Part shown: positions 22,625 to 30,091 of the stretch, one piece after another
How positions within the stretch are numbered: position 1 is the first letter of the stretch
Layout of the letters: each line of letters opens with the position of its first letter
The notes under the pieces: generated by a model
The model's input: only the letters and a program-made list of their open reading frames with translations
Told to the model about the DNA's origin: nothing
Databases searched by the model: none
Translations under genes and position numbers: made by a program
Source: CAZVWQ01 sp964631275
GTDB lineage: Bacteria; Patescibacteriota; JACMRA01
Length of the DNA: 32,885 bases
NCBI GenBank assembly: GCA_964631275.1
Contig: CAZVWQ010000017.1
Span: 1-32,885, forward strand
Direction of reading: 5' to 3'

Positions 22625-23491
22625 TCACTGAATTTGGTATCCTTTAGTTGTCCAAGCTTGGATTCCACCATCTAGGTCATAAACTTCTTTAAAGCCTTGT
22701 CTTTTCATTAAACCCAAAGTAATACTACTGCGGTTACCACTGTTGCAGTAGATAAGATATTTTTTGTCTTTATTTAGCTGACTAATTTTTTGCTCAAAAT
22801 CACTACTATAAAAATCTATCATAGAAGAGCCAGGTATTCTCCTATCATTGAATTCTTCAGGAGTTCTTAAGTCGATAATTTCTGTGTTTGGTTCATTCTT
22901 AGCATTACTCCATAGATTTTGAAATTCGTCTGTGGATACAACTTTAAGAATATTTTCTTCTTGAACTCCCAGTACAGAATTAGAAATATTTACTTCAGTT
23001 TTTTCTAGTTCTGGTAAATCTAAAATAGAAGCTACCGAGTCTGGACAACTATTTTGCAAACAAAACTCTGTTCGGTCAATGATTTCTTGACCTGTAGTTT
23101 CGGCACTGCCATAACCATTAAAAGTCTGATCTCCAATAATAATGAAAGGCACTCCTCCAGCTTCTTCACCTAGAGCTTTAGCTACTTTTTCATATTTTTG
23201 TTGATTTGCTTGATTGTAATAAATTTCATATTTTTGCCAATCAATATCTTTACGTTCTTTAGTATAAGATTCTAAGAATTCGTTGGCTTTAATACAATGT
23301 GGACAACCACTACCCCAAAATTCATAAATCCTAACTTTAGCTTCTTTAGATTCTGAAATACCGTTAACTTCAGAACTATTATCAGCAAAAGCAAAAGCAT
23401 AAACAAAGAAAGCCAATAATAAAATAAAAGGAACAATAAATAAATATTCAATAGGCTTAAGGTTTTTTAAAAAACTAACAACTTTAGACAT
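22625..23491 (-). CDS. Membrane-anchored thioredoxin-rhodanese fusion
   Basis: 288 residues in three parts. A membrane anchor at about 14-36 leaves the rest outside. A thioredoxin/glutaredoxin-like domain (about 50-150) has the redox motif GCPHC (C63, C66) and a cis-proline block GGVPF (P115). A C-terminal rhodanese domain (about 183-288) has the active-site cysteine C249 in YCNSGNRSS and the DLRTPEEFNDRRIPGS entry loop. Extra cysteines at about 144 and 149 (CLQNSC) may form a second pair. Rhodaneses handle sulfane sulfur; the fusion suggests persulfide or disulfide chemistry in the envelope, with electrons from the CcdA-like protein encoded downstream. The combined role is inference. Confidence 0.85.
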   Translation of the reverse strand: MSKVVSFLKNLKPIEYLFIVPFILLLAFFVYAFAFADNSSEVNGISESKEAKVRIYEFWGSGCPHCIKANEFLESYTKERKDIDWQKYEIYYNQANQQKYEKVAKALGEEAGGVPFIIIGDQTFNGYGSAETTGQEIIDRTEFCLQNSCPDSVASILDLPELEKTEVNISNSVLGVQEENILKVVSTDEFQNLWSNAKNEPNTEIIDLRTPEEFNDRRIPGSSMIDFYSSDFEQKISQLNKDKKYLIYCNSGNRSSITLGLMKRQGFKEVYDLDGGIQAWTTKGYQIQ

Positions 23492-23532
23492 ATATTAATT
23501 GATTATTAAATGTTTATTTGGGTTGTAAAAAC

Positions 23533-23640
23533 TATACTTAAGTTATATTACGCTTACCACAAAGCAAATTCCAGTTTTTTTTGAAAGCTAAATTTTTACT
23601 TCAATTACTTTTTAATAAATAACCAAAAAGAAAACTTATA
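23533..23640 (-). repeat. G-family repeat, copy G6
   Basis: Plus-strand reading starts TATACTTAAG and has CTTACCACAAAGCAAATTCC (the reverse of the G1 right end) and ATTACTTTTTAATAAATAAC, ending AAAACTTATA. The final TATA (23637-23640) is shared with A4. Confidence 0.6.
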
Positions 23641-23761
23641 CCCAATCCATTTATATTACCCTAAATTTAGCTCTTTATAGGCAAATAAATCCTTTTATTT
23701 AAGCTAATTTTAAGCTAAATTCTTAGCTGGTAATCACCGTAACGACTAGCCAAAGAATATA
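23637..23761 (-). repeat. A-family repeat, complete copy A4 (125 bp)
   Basis: Plus strand: TATACCCAATCC, TACCCTAAATTTAGCTC, AAATAAATCCTTTTATTT, AAATTCTTAGC, ATCACCGTAACGACTAGCC, ending AAAGAATATA. It is the most complete A module, joining the outer half (as in A7) and the inner half (as in A3). Confidence 0.75.
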
Positions 23762-24069
23762 ATATAGTAAGTTTTAGCCATAAAATAACTACATTTAGCA
23801 AGAAAATTGTTTTTTTGCAAAAGTTTTGTCAATCTAAATTAAGAGTTTTTAATTTACAAGTATTTATTTTTTGCCCTGATTAAACCTAGCTAAAATCTAA
23901 AACTAAAAATTGTTTTGAATATTTAGATTTTTGTATAAATACTATATTTATTTTTTTACACAAAAAACCACAGGTTTTAATTTTTGGATTAATTTTATGC
24001 AAGTTATGCAGTCTAGAATATATCAATTATAACTAACATTGTCAACAAATGAATCTTAAACCTGCCTTT

Positions 24070-24194
24070 TATACCTCACAAGCCAAATTTCAGTTTTTTT
24101 GAAGTTTAAATTTCCGTTTTTGCTAGATTTAATAACCATCAAAAAGTAATTTTTAAAAATTAAAAAAGTTCTAATTTGAATTGATTCGAGTATA
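24070..24194 (-). repeat. G-family TATA-bounded repeat, copy G3 (125 bp)
   Basis: Plus strand: TATACCTCACAAGCCAAATT to TTGAATTGATTCGAGTATA, with TCAAAAAGTAATTTTTAAAA inside. The ends form an imperfect inverted repeat, TATACCTC/GAGTATA. It is isolated, not joined to another module. Confidence 0.72.
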
Positions 24195-24625
24195 ATTAAA
24201 ATTTAAAGCTAAGCATATATTTTATCAAATCTCTTGACTTGAAAATTATTTATTTTTAGCCTAAAAAAAGTCTGAAATTTTTTACTCAGAAAGCTTGTTT
24301 TTTTGCTGATTAACCTTTTTCTATAATTAGAAAAATACAAATTCCATGATAATCATAATTTTTGTTTATTTTAAGATAAAAATTATAAGATAAAAATAGT
24401 CAAAATTAGTTTACCTCAAGACAAAGACTATTGTTTTTTATCAGGTTTTGCCAAATAGTTTATTTTTAAAAAAGAAGTTTCAAAAACCTTTTTTCTTTAT
24501 AAAAAAGCCAACTTATGGATATTTTATAGACAAACTCTTACTATAATTAAAAATTTTTAGAAGTTTTTCTTTGACTATTTTTAAATAAACTAAAACAAAA
24601 TTATATAATACTAATTATTATTCAT

Positions 24626-24937
24626 ATGTATCAAAAAAAATATTTTTCTAGTAGTGAAGAGATGGTGGCAAAAATTGTCTCTTTTTTACTTAATTGTCTA
24701 TTTGTAATTGTTTTCTTTTTAGCTGAAACTAAACTTGATTTTAGCTGGATGGAGGCTATATTTTTGGTTACTGTCTTTGTAGTTCTATACGAAATATTAG
24801 GGTATATATTTTTCTTAATTTTTAAATTTTTTTCTACCAACAAATCAGAAACTAAGGAAGTAAAAAAAAACTCAGCTATTACTGACTCAGAGGCTTTGCC
24901 TAGTAACGATTCTAGCTCACAAGAAAATTATGATTAG
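24626..24937 (+). CDS. Small membrane protein of unknown function
   Basis: 103 residues. Two hydrophobic helices at about 16-36 and 42-67 are separated by a short loop with acidic residues (ETKLDFSW), followed by a hydrophilic, Ser/Glu/Asn-rich tail of about 30 residues. No family is recognised. It ends 76 bases before ssb on the same strand, so the two could be co-transcribed. Codon use and membrane-protein character support a real gene; an overlapping reverse frame is less plausible. Confidence 0.6.
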   Translation: MYQKKYFSSSEEMVAKIVSFLLNCLFVIVFFLAETKLDFSWMEAIFLVTVFVVLYEILGYIFFLIFKFFSTNKSETKEVKKNSAITDSEALPSNDSSSQENYD

Positions 24938-25013
24938 TATTTTTAGTTGACATGATGTTAATTTATTTACAGATTAAAAACTGCATTTATATTTCACTTA
25001 ATTATTATAAATT

Positions 25014-25487
25014 ATGAATAAAGTAATCTTAATAGGAAACCTAACTAAGGATCCAGAAATCAAAGTTACCCCTAGTGGGAGTAAATTAGCTAAATTTAGT
25101 ATTGCTGTAAACGAAGGAAAAAATAAAGAAGGCCAAGAAATGGTTCAATATTTTAATCTTAATGCTTGGGAAAGATTAGCCGAAATAGTTGAAATGTATG
25201 TTAAAAAAGGTCATAAAGTAGCAATTGTTGGCTCTTTACAAAACCGAAGTTGGGACAAGCCAGATGGAACCAAAGGCTACGCTACAGATATTAGAGTTAA
25301 AGAAATGGAAATGCTTACTACTAAAGCTGAGGCTGAAAAAATTAATCAATCCAATGTTAATTCTGAAAGTTCTAGTGACCAAGCTCCTAATTCTAATTCT
25401 GCTAAAGAAGGTAACTCAGATTTGGATGACGAAGTTCAAGTTCCAGAGATTGATGTTAATGACATTAATATGACAATGCCTTTTTAG
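25014..25487 (+). CDS. ssb: Single-stranded DNA-binding protein
   Basis: 157 residues. The N-terminal OB fold (about 1-105) starts MNKVILIGNLTKDPEIK and has FSIAVNEG, YFNLNAWERLAE and GSLQNRSWDKPDGTKGYAT, all typical of bacterial SSB. A flexible Ser/Asn/Glu-rich linker follows, and the protein ends in NDINMTMPF, matching the conserved acidic C-terminal tip (acidic run then Pro-Phe) that recruits replication and repair enzymes. SSB is normally beside rpsF/rpsR; here it is apart from them. No Shine-Dalgarno precedes the ATG; a TTGACA at 24947-24952 might be part of its promoter but lacks a good -10. Confidence 0.95.
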   Translation: MNKVILIGNLTKDPEIKVTPSGSKLAKFSIAVNEGKNKEGQEMVQYFNLNAWERLAEIVEMYVKKGHKVAIVGSLQNRSWDKPDGTKGYATDIRVKEMEMLTTKAEAEKINQSNVNSESSSDQAPNSNSAKEGNSDLDDEVQVPEIDVNDINMTMPF

Positions 25488-25914
25488 TAGCCTAGCGATC
25501 ACCTCTTTTGGTATAGAACCTATTTGATTGCTTGCCCTTTAATAACGAGATTTTTAACTTTTAGTTATTTTAAAAATTATAATTAGAATTGCTTTTAATC
25601 TAAAATTTTAGATTTTCTTATTCAAAATCAACTACAAACGATTCTTAATTTTTATTTTTAAATCCATAAAAAATTTCAAACGAGTTCTATATTCAAGCTC
25701 GTTCATTTTATTAAAAATCTAGTTTATTTTAATTACACTCTTTCTATAATTTATTTGCAATAAAACAAGAATTTAGCCTAGATTAAGTACATCAGTTACA
25801 CTTAGAATTTTGGCAATCACCCTTTAATAACCAAACAAATAGCTTCTTTAGAAGTTAGTTTTACCTAAAAGTTTATGCAAGTTGATACGGCAATGGGTAT
25901 AAAGCTTATTTCTA

Positions 25915-25941
25915 ATCTAAAAGTAAAAATTGGTGCAAGTT
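25915..25941 (+). repeat. J repeat, copy 2 (27 bp)
   Basis: Differs by one base from 11484-11510. It is followed by TTTGGGTATA, whose TATA starts the D fragment. Confidence 0.6.
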
Positions 25942-25946
25942 TTGGG

Positions 25947-25975
25947 TATAAATTTTGAAAGTGAATTGAGCATAT
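25947..25975 (+). repeat. D-family repeat, terminal fragment D5
   Basis: TATAAATTTTGAAAGTGAAT then TGAGCATAT matches the last part of the D module. It is joined through TATA to the preceding J-containing sequence. Confidence 0.5.
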
Positions 25976-25984
25976 TTTTATAGT

Positions 25985-25991
25985 AAGGTGG
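25985..25991 (+). promoter_or_regulatory. Shine-Dalgarno-like site before the methyltransferase
   Basis: AAGGTGG lies 3 bases before the ATG at 25995. It is one of the few recognisable ribosome-binding sequences in the window; most other starts have only A/T-rich leaders. It supports this start codon, although the spacing is short. Confidence 0.45.
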
Positions 25992-25994
25992 TTA

Positions 25995-26768
25995 ATGTCT
26001 CCAAAAACTATCCGAAGATTAAATCAAATTAATTTAGATTTTTACGCTAAAGTAGGTTCCAAAATTTGGAATACAAATATGAACTACTACTGGGAAGGCT
26101 GGGAAAACTTAGCTAGGCTGGTTCAGCCTCCAAAAAATAAGGTTCTAAGAGTTTTAGATCTGGGATGTGGTAATGGCCGTTTTGCACATTTTTTAGCAGA
26201 GACTTTTGTAAATTTACAAATAAAATACGTAGGAGTTGATTTTTCTAAACCAATGATTGATCTTTTTGAAGATTCTTTGTTTCAAAATTTACAAACTAAA
26301 TTTCTAACTTTAGATTTAATTAAAAATAACTGGAGCCAAGAGTTAAGTTTTAATAAGCAAAAATTTGATCTAATTGGGATGTTTGGCTTGTTGCATCATA
26401 TACCAAGTTACCAGCTAAGGTTGAGAATAATTCAAAATTTAATCGAATTAATGGCAGATAATGGAGTTTTAGCGATGACTTTTTGGAGATTTCTAGACCT
26501 ACCAAGATTAAAAAAAAGAATAGTTAAGCCAGAAACCACTACAGGAAGATTAGATTTTCAAAGACTAGGTTTAGAGCCTAAAGATTTAGAATTAGGAGAT
26601 TATATTTTAGATTGGGTCAAAATTTATCATAGTTTCCGTTTTTCTCATTATTTTTATGACCAAGAAATCAAAAAACTTGTTCAAGACTTAAATTTAAAGA
26701 TTATAGCTAAGTATATTAATGATGGCCGCAATCAGGATCGAAATAAATATTTAGTTTTACAAAAATAG
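25995..26768 (+). CDS. Class I SAM-dependent methyltransferase
   Basis: 257 residues. The SAM-binding motif I is VLDLGCGNGRF (about 51-61), with an acidic residue at the end of strand 2 (VGVDFSKPM). A later motif block FDLIGMFGLLHHIP and a post-motif region with NGVLAMTFWRF follow. The domain arrangement and the LLHH signature recall the Trm9/ALKBH8-type and related Methyltransf_11 enzymes, some of which modify wobble uridines, but the substrate cannot be assigned. The C-terminal third (from about 175, many Lys and Arg) is less conserved. It is monocistronic, on the same strand as ssb but 507 bases away. Confidence 0.78.
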   Translation: MSPKTIRRLNQINLDFYAKVGSKIWNTNMNYYWEGWENLARLVQPPKNKVLRVLDLGCGNGRFAHFLAETFVNLQIKYVGVDFSKPMIDLFEDSLFQNLQTKFLTLDLIKNNWSQELSFNKQKFDLIGMFGLLHHIPSYQLRLRIIQNLIELMADNGVLAMTFWRFLDLPRLKKRIVKPETTTGRLDFQRLGLEPKDLELGDYILDWVKIYHSFRFSHYFYDQEIKKLVQDLNLKIIAKYINDGRNQDRNKYLVLQK

Positions 26769-26772
26769 TTTT

Positions 26773-26893
26773 TATACACTTTGGGTTAATCCTTACGATA
26801 ATTGCCGTTAAGAATTTACCTTAAATAAAAGTGGCTTATTTTCTTATGAAGAGCTAAATTTAGGTTAGCAGTAAACGAATTGCTATTAGTATA
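26773..26893 (+). repeat. A-family repeat, copy A5
   Basis: Reads TATACACTTTGGGTTAATCC, TTACGATAATTGCCGTTAAG, AATTTACCTTAAATAAAAG and GAGCTAAATTTAGG, a diverged full-length A copy. It begins 4 bases after the methyltransferase stop codon. Confidence 0.65.
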
Positions 26894-26899
26894 ACAAGA

Positions 26900-26985
26900 T
26901 TTACGCAAGAATTGAATTTTACTACTAAATGTAACTTTAGTTAAGTATTTAAATACAAAACATAGTGGTGTCTGCGGAAGCTTTG
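26900..26985 (-). repeat. Inverted copy of the 82-bp element, I2
   Basis: The reverse complement matches 22211-22292 almost throughout (GTATTTAAATACTTAACTAA and CATTTAGTAGTAAAATTCAA are shared). One end keeps TGCGGAAG; the other is decayed (TTACGCAAG). With I1 it flanks 4.6 kb that contains the thioredoxin-rhodanese, small membrane, ssb and methyltransferase genes. Confidence 0.75.
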
Positions 26986-27057
26986 ATAAATTCTAAAAGT
27001 ATTTTTTTATAGGAAAATAGCCTAGAGGAGAGTTAATGAATCGAGTATAATATTTTT

Positions 27058-28173
27058 TTAAAAATCTTGAATTAACTTTTTCCAAATATCTGTATCTACT
27101 TCTTGATCTATGATACCTTTGCCTAAATTTTCTAGCAAAGTCCATTTAACTTTACCTCCTAGATTTTTTTTGTCTTGCAAAATACTTTTTTCTAATTTGG
27201 TTAGATTTTCTTGATTTTTGTCATATTCATAAGTAGTTGGCAAATTAAATCTTTGTAAAATTTCGATTACTTCTTTTTCTGATTTAGAATCTATAAGACC
27301 AATTTTAGCGGATAGTTTAGTCTCAAAGTGTATACCGATAGATACTGCCTCTCCATGGTATAGGTGATTTTTATCAGTCAAACTGAATATTTCAATAGCA
27401 TGTCCAAAAGTATGTCCAAAATTTAATAATTTACGGACACCTTTACTTTCCGTTTCGTCTTGAGTAACAATCTGAGATTTGATTTGGATAGATTTTTTGA
27501 TAGCTTCAATAATTACAGAGGTAAATTCTTCAGATCGTCGATCAATTAAGTATTCGGCATTTTGGTTTAGCCATTTTAAAAAGCCATAATCTTTAATTAG
27601 ACCGTATTTGATTATTTCAGCAAATCCTTGTAAAAAAGGTCTTTCAGGTAAACTTTCTAAGGTGGCAATATCGATAACTACAGTTATAGGTTGTTTAAAG
27701 GCTCCGATATTATTTTTTTGATTCAAGAAATCAAACCCAGTTTTACCACCAACACTAGAATCAACTTGTGCTAAAAGCGTAGTAGGGATTTGAATACAAT
27801 CAATTCCTCGCATGTAAGTAGCAGCTACAAAACCTCCAAGATCTCCAACCACACCTCCGCCAAGGCAGATGATTATAGAGTTGCGGTCAAATTCGTGCTT
27901 ACTAAGATCTGACCAAATTTTTTTCACAGTATTTAAGTTTTTATTGACCTCGCCTTTAGGAATTATTATATCTAAAATTTTTGAGTTTTGTTTTTTTATT
28001 TCTTCTTTAAGAGTATTGAGCCAAATAGCAGCCAAGGCATCATCGGTTAAGATAGCCACTTGAGTATACTTAGATAAATCCAGATGTTTACTAAGATTAT
28101 TAATTAAATTTGAACCAACAAAAATTGGATATTTTTTTAGTTTAGCTGGAATTTCTATTTGAATATTTTGCAT
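27058..28173 (-). CDS. aroB: 3-dehydroquinate synthase
   Basis: 371 residues, full length. AroB converts DAHP to 3-dehydroquinate using NAD and a divalent metal, the second step of the shikimate pathway. NAD-binding GGGVVGD (105-111), the block PTTLLAQVDSSVGGKTG (130-146), the metal-ligand regions EIIKYGLI and NFGHTFGHAIE, and YHGEAVSIG are present and in order. No other shikimate gene is nearby. Sugar-phosphate cyclases of the same superfamily (2-epi-5-epi-valiolone or 2-deoxy-scyllo-inosose synthases) are alternatives, but these blocks fit AroB well. It is monocistronic. Confidence 0.9.
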   Translation of the reverse strand: MQNIQIEIPAKLKKYPIFVGSNLINNLSKHLDLSKYTQVAILTDDALAAIWLNTLKEEIKKQNSKILDIIIPKGEVNKNLNTVKKIWSDLSKHEFDRNSIIICLGGGVVGDLGGFVAATYMRGIDCIQIPTTLLAQVDSSVGGKTGFDFLNQKNNIGAFKQPITVVIDIATLESLPERPFLQGFAEIIKYGLIKDYGFLKWLNQNAEYLIDRRSEEFTSVIIEAIKKSIQIKSQIVTQDETESKGVRKLLNFGHTFGHAIEIFSLTDKNHLYHGEAVSIGIHFETKLSAKIGLIDSKSEKEVIEILQRFNLPTTYEYDKNQENLTKLEKSILQDKKNLGGKVKWTLLENLGKGIIDQEVDTDIWKKLIQDF

Positions 28174-28656
28174 AGTTATTATAAACTCAAATTATAAACT
28201 AAATTTTTTTAATTAGGTCAAATAAAAGCCAGAAGTAGTCATATAATTCTTTTTAAATTTTTTAGGTTAAAATTCTAATAACTTTTTTAGTTACTCAAAA
28301 AAAATCTACCTTTTTGTTTGTTTAATCAAAAAATCAAAAATCATTAAAAGATTTTGGGGTAAAGTCAATGAATAAATCAAATACAGAATAGCAAAGGTAT
28401 TGATATTTGACGAGTCGTGATTAACTCTTTTTATTTTTCTTATTATTTTAAGTTGCTAACACCACTTCTCAATTATCTTAAAATATAATAGATTTTTAGA
28501 GAGTTTGGTAAATTATTTTGTTATAAACAAATAAACTCCTCCCTCAAATCAATAGTTTTATAGGATTTAAAAAGTTCTATTTTCAGAAAATTGCCATGCG
28601 AGTATAGCCAGTAAAACAATTTATATAATTTTGCTTAAATTAAAAATTAATTATTT
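28174..28656. other. Divergent intergenic region, nothing firm
   Basis: Lies between divergent aroB and the dehydrogenase gene. An H-like stretch (about 28300-28375, with AAAAGATTTTGGGGTAAAG) is the only repeat similarity. No gene, RNA or convincing promoter found. Confidence 0.5.
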
Positions 28657-29616
28657 ATGATAGTTTTTGTTAATTCAGAAAAAAAATGGGAAGAAGATGA
28701 AGTAATATCTCATTTCCCTGATCAAAATATAAAGTTTGCTCATACTGAAGATTTAATGACTGATAAAGATAGCCTCCAAGAGATGGAAGTGCTATCTGTT
28801 TTTGTGCATACCAATGTAACTAAGAAGTTGATTGATAGCTATCCTAACCTAAAATTAATAGTAACTCGTTCTACTGGCTATGATCATATTGATGTTTTAG
28901 CTGCCAAAGACAAAAATGTTATAGTTTGTAATGTGCCTTCGTATGGTGAAAATACTGTAGCTGAGCACGCTTTTAGTTTGTTACTGGCAATTGCTCGTAG
29001 AACTGACGTGATCTGCCAAAGAACCAAATGTTATAATTTTGATTATTTAGATATGCCTGGATTTGACTTACAAAATAAGACTATAGGTATTGTTGGAGCA
29101 GGTAAAATTGGTATGCACGCAATTAGGATCGCTCGAGGATTTGGAATGAAAGTTATCGCTTTTGATATTTATCGTAATGAATTTTTAGCTGATGCTTTGG
29201 GTTTTGAATATGTCAAGTTAGAAGATCTTTGGCAAAATTCAGACATAATCTCGCTACACACTCCTTATAATCAGCACACTCATCACTTGGTTAATGAAGG
29301 CACAATTGATAAATTTAAAGAAGGAGTCATTTTGATCAATACTGCTAGAGGGTCAGTAGTTTCTAATAAGGCTTTATTAAAAGGCCTCAAAAATGGTAAA
29401 ATAGCTTTTGCTGGAATTGATGTAGTTGAAGATGAAAATGAAATATTTAATTTTACTGAAAACACGCAACTTAAAGAAATTATTGATCAGCCTAATCTAA
29501 TCTTTACTCCACACTCTGCTCATTATACTTTAGAGGCTGGAAAAAGAAGATTTAACACAGCTTTAGAAGATATAAAAAGTTATTTTGATGGGAAAATTAT
29601 TAATCAAGTAAACTAG
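28657..29616 (+). CDS. D-2-hydroxyacid dehydrogenase (D-lactate dehydrogenase-like)
   Basis: 319 residues. The family's split catalytic domain surrounds a NAD-binding domain with GIVGAGKIG (144-152). The catalytic triad is visible: arginine R231 in NTARGSVV, glutamate in the DVVEDE block (about 255-260), and histidine H286 in TPHSAHY. The Asp ending strand 2 (IAFDIYRNE) indicates NAD rather than NADP. Overall shape and motifs are closest to D-lactate dehydrogenase types; a role in regenerating NAD during fermentation with pyruvate kinase upstream in the pathway is inference. D-3-phosphoglycerate dehydrogenase is less likely because the ACT domain is absent. Confidence 0.87.
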   Translation: MIVFVNSEKKWEEDEVISHFPDQNIKFAHTEDLMTDKDSLQEMEVLSVFVHTNVTKKLIDSYPNLKLIVTRSTGYDHIDVLAAKDKNVIVCNVPSYGENTVAEHAFSLLLAIARRTDVICQRTKCYNFDYLDMPGFDLQNKTIGIVGAGKIGMHAIRIARGFGMKVIAFDIYRNEFLADALGFEYVKLEDLWQNSDIISLHTPYNQHTHHLVNEGTIDKFKEGVILINTARGSVVSNKALLKGLKNGKIAFAGIDVVEDENEIFNFTENTQLKEIIDQPNLIFTPHSAHYTLEAGKRRFNTALEDIKSYFDGKIINQVN

Positions 29617-30091
29617 TTTACACGACTTCTACAAAATTAGTCTTACCTTAAAACCTTACAAAAATCTTTTTTTGGAGTTGATTAATTTCAGTTTTATGGG
29701 TTTAAAAATTTGCAAATTTAAGTTTTAGAACAAGACTATTTTTATAAATTTAGTATTTACTTTTAGTAAAATATAGCTAGTCCAGATTAGATCTATACAT
29801 TTTATACCTTCAAAACTTTATTTAAATAAGGTTTTTGCTTACTAAGTTGTCTAAATCAATCCAGTTTTGCTATAAATAAAAAAGTAGAACTTTTAGGGTT
29901 TAAAATTTCAAAACTCTATTTTAGCTAATTAGTTAGTATTTGGGTATAGATATAAGTTTCTAGATTTAGTATTTGAAAGCTTAAATTGGCTATCGGGTGT
30001 TAAAGAAGCTTGAAAACATGCTCATGATTAAGTCCATATTGAGAATATAGCTTAATTAATTATAAAAGTAGAAGCTAGTTTAAGTAAAAAA
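29617..30091. other. Convergent intergenic region with B-like and C-end repeats
   Basis: Contains a B repeat (29640-29740) and a C-like end GTTAGTATTTGGGTATA at 29931-29947. No gene seen. Both flanking genes end here, but no strong terminator hairpin was found. Confidence 0.5.
29640..29740 (+). repeat. B-family repeat, copy B4
   Basis: Opens GTCTTACCTTAAAACCTT, then GTTGATTAATTTCAGTTTTA, ATTTGCAAATTTAAG and AACAAGACTATT. It shows the probable full extent of the B module, from a GTCTTGCCT-like left end. Confidence 0.55.

Larger units (their letters stand above)
23492..24625. other. 1.1-kb non-coding region, partly repeats
   Basis: The longest gap in the window. It contains the G6-A4 pair (23533-23761) and G3 (24070-24194). 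Bases 23770-24060 and 24200-24600 show no gene, tRNA or strong hairpin; 24300-24420 loosely resembles 11337-11430. It lies between divergent genes. Confidence 0.6.
25488..25994. other. Intergenic region between ssb and the methyltransferase
   Basis: AT-rich, with a J repeat (25915-25941) joined to a D fragment (25947-25975) just before the methyltransferase. Nothing recognised in 25500-25900. Confidence 0.5.

Noticed and set aside
24631..24843. Reverse-strand frame opposite the 103-residue membrane protein
   Set aside because: The plus-strand frame has two clear membrane helices and a hydrophilic tail, so the reverse frame is a shadow.
24947..24976. TTGACA before ssb as a promoter
   Set aside because: No acceptable -10 lies at 16-18 bases, so I mention it only in the ssb entry.
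28408..28440. Possible terminator (GAGT-ACTC stem followed by T-rich sequence)
   Set aside because: Only four pairs with an eight-base loop and located between two divergent promoters, where no terminator is expected.
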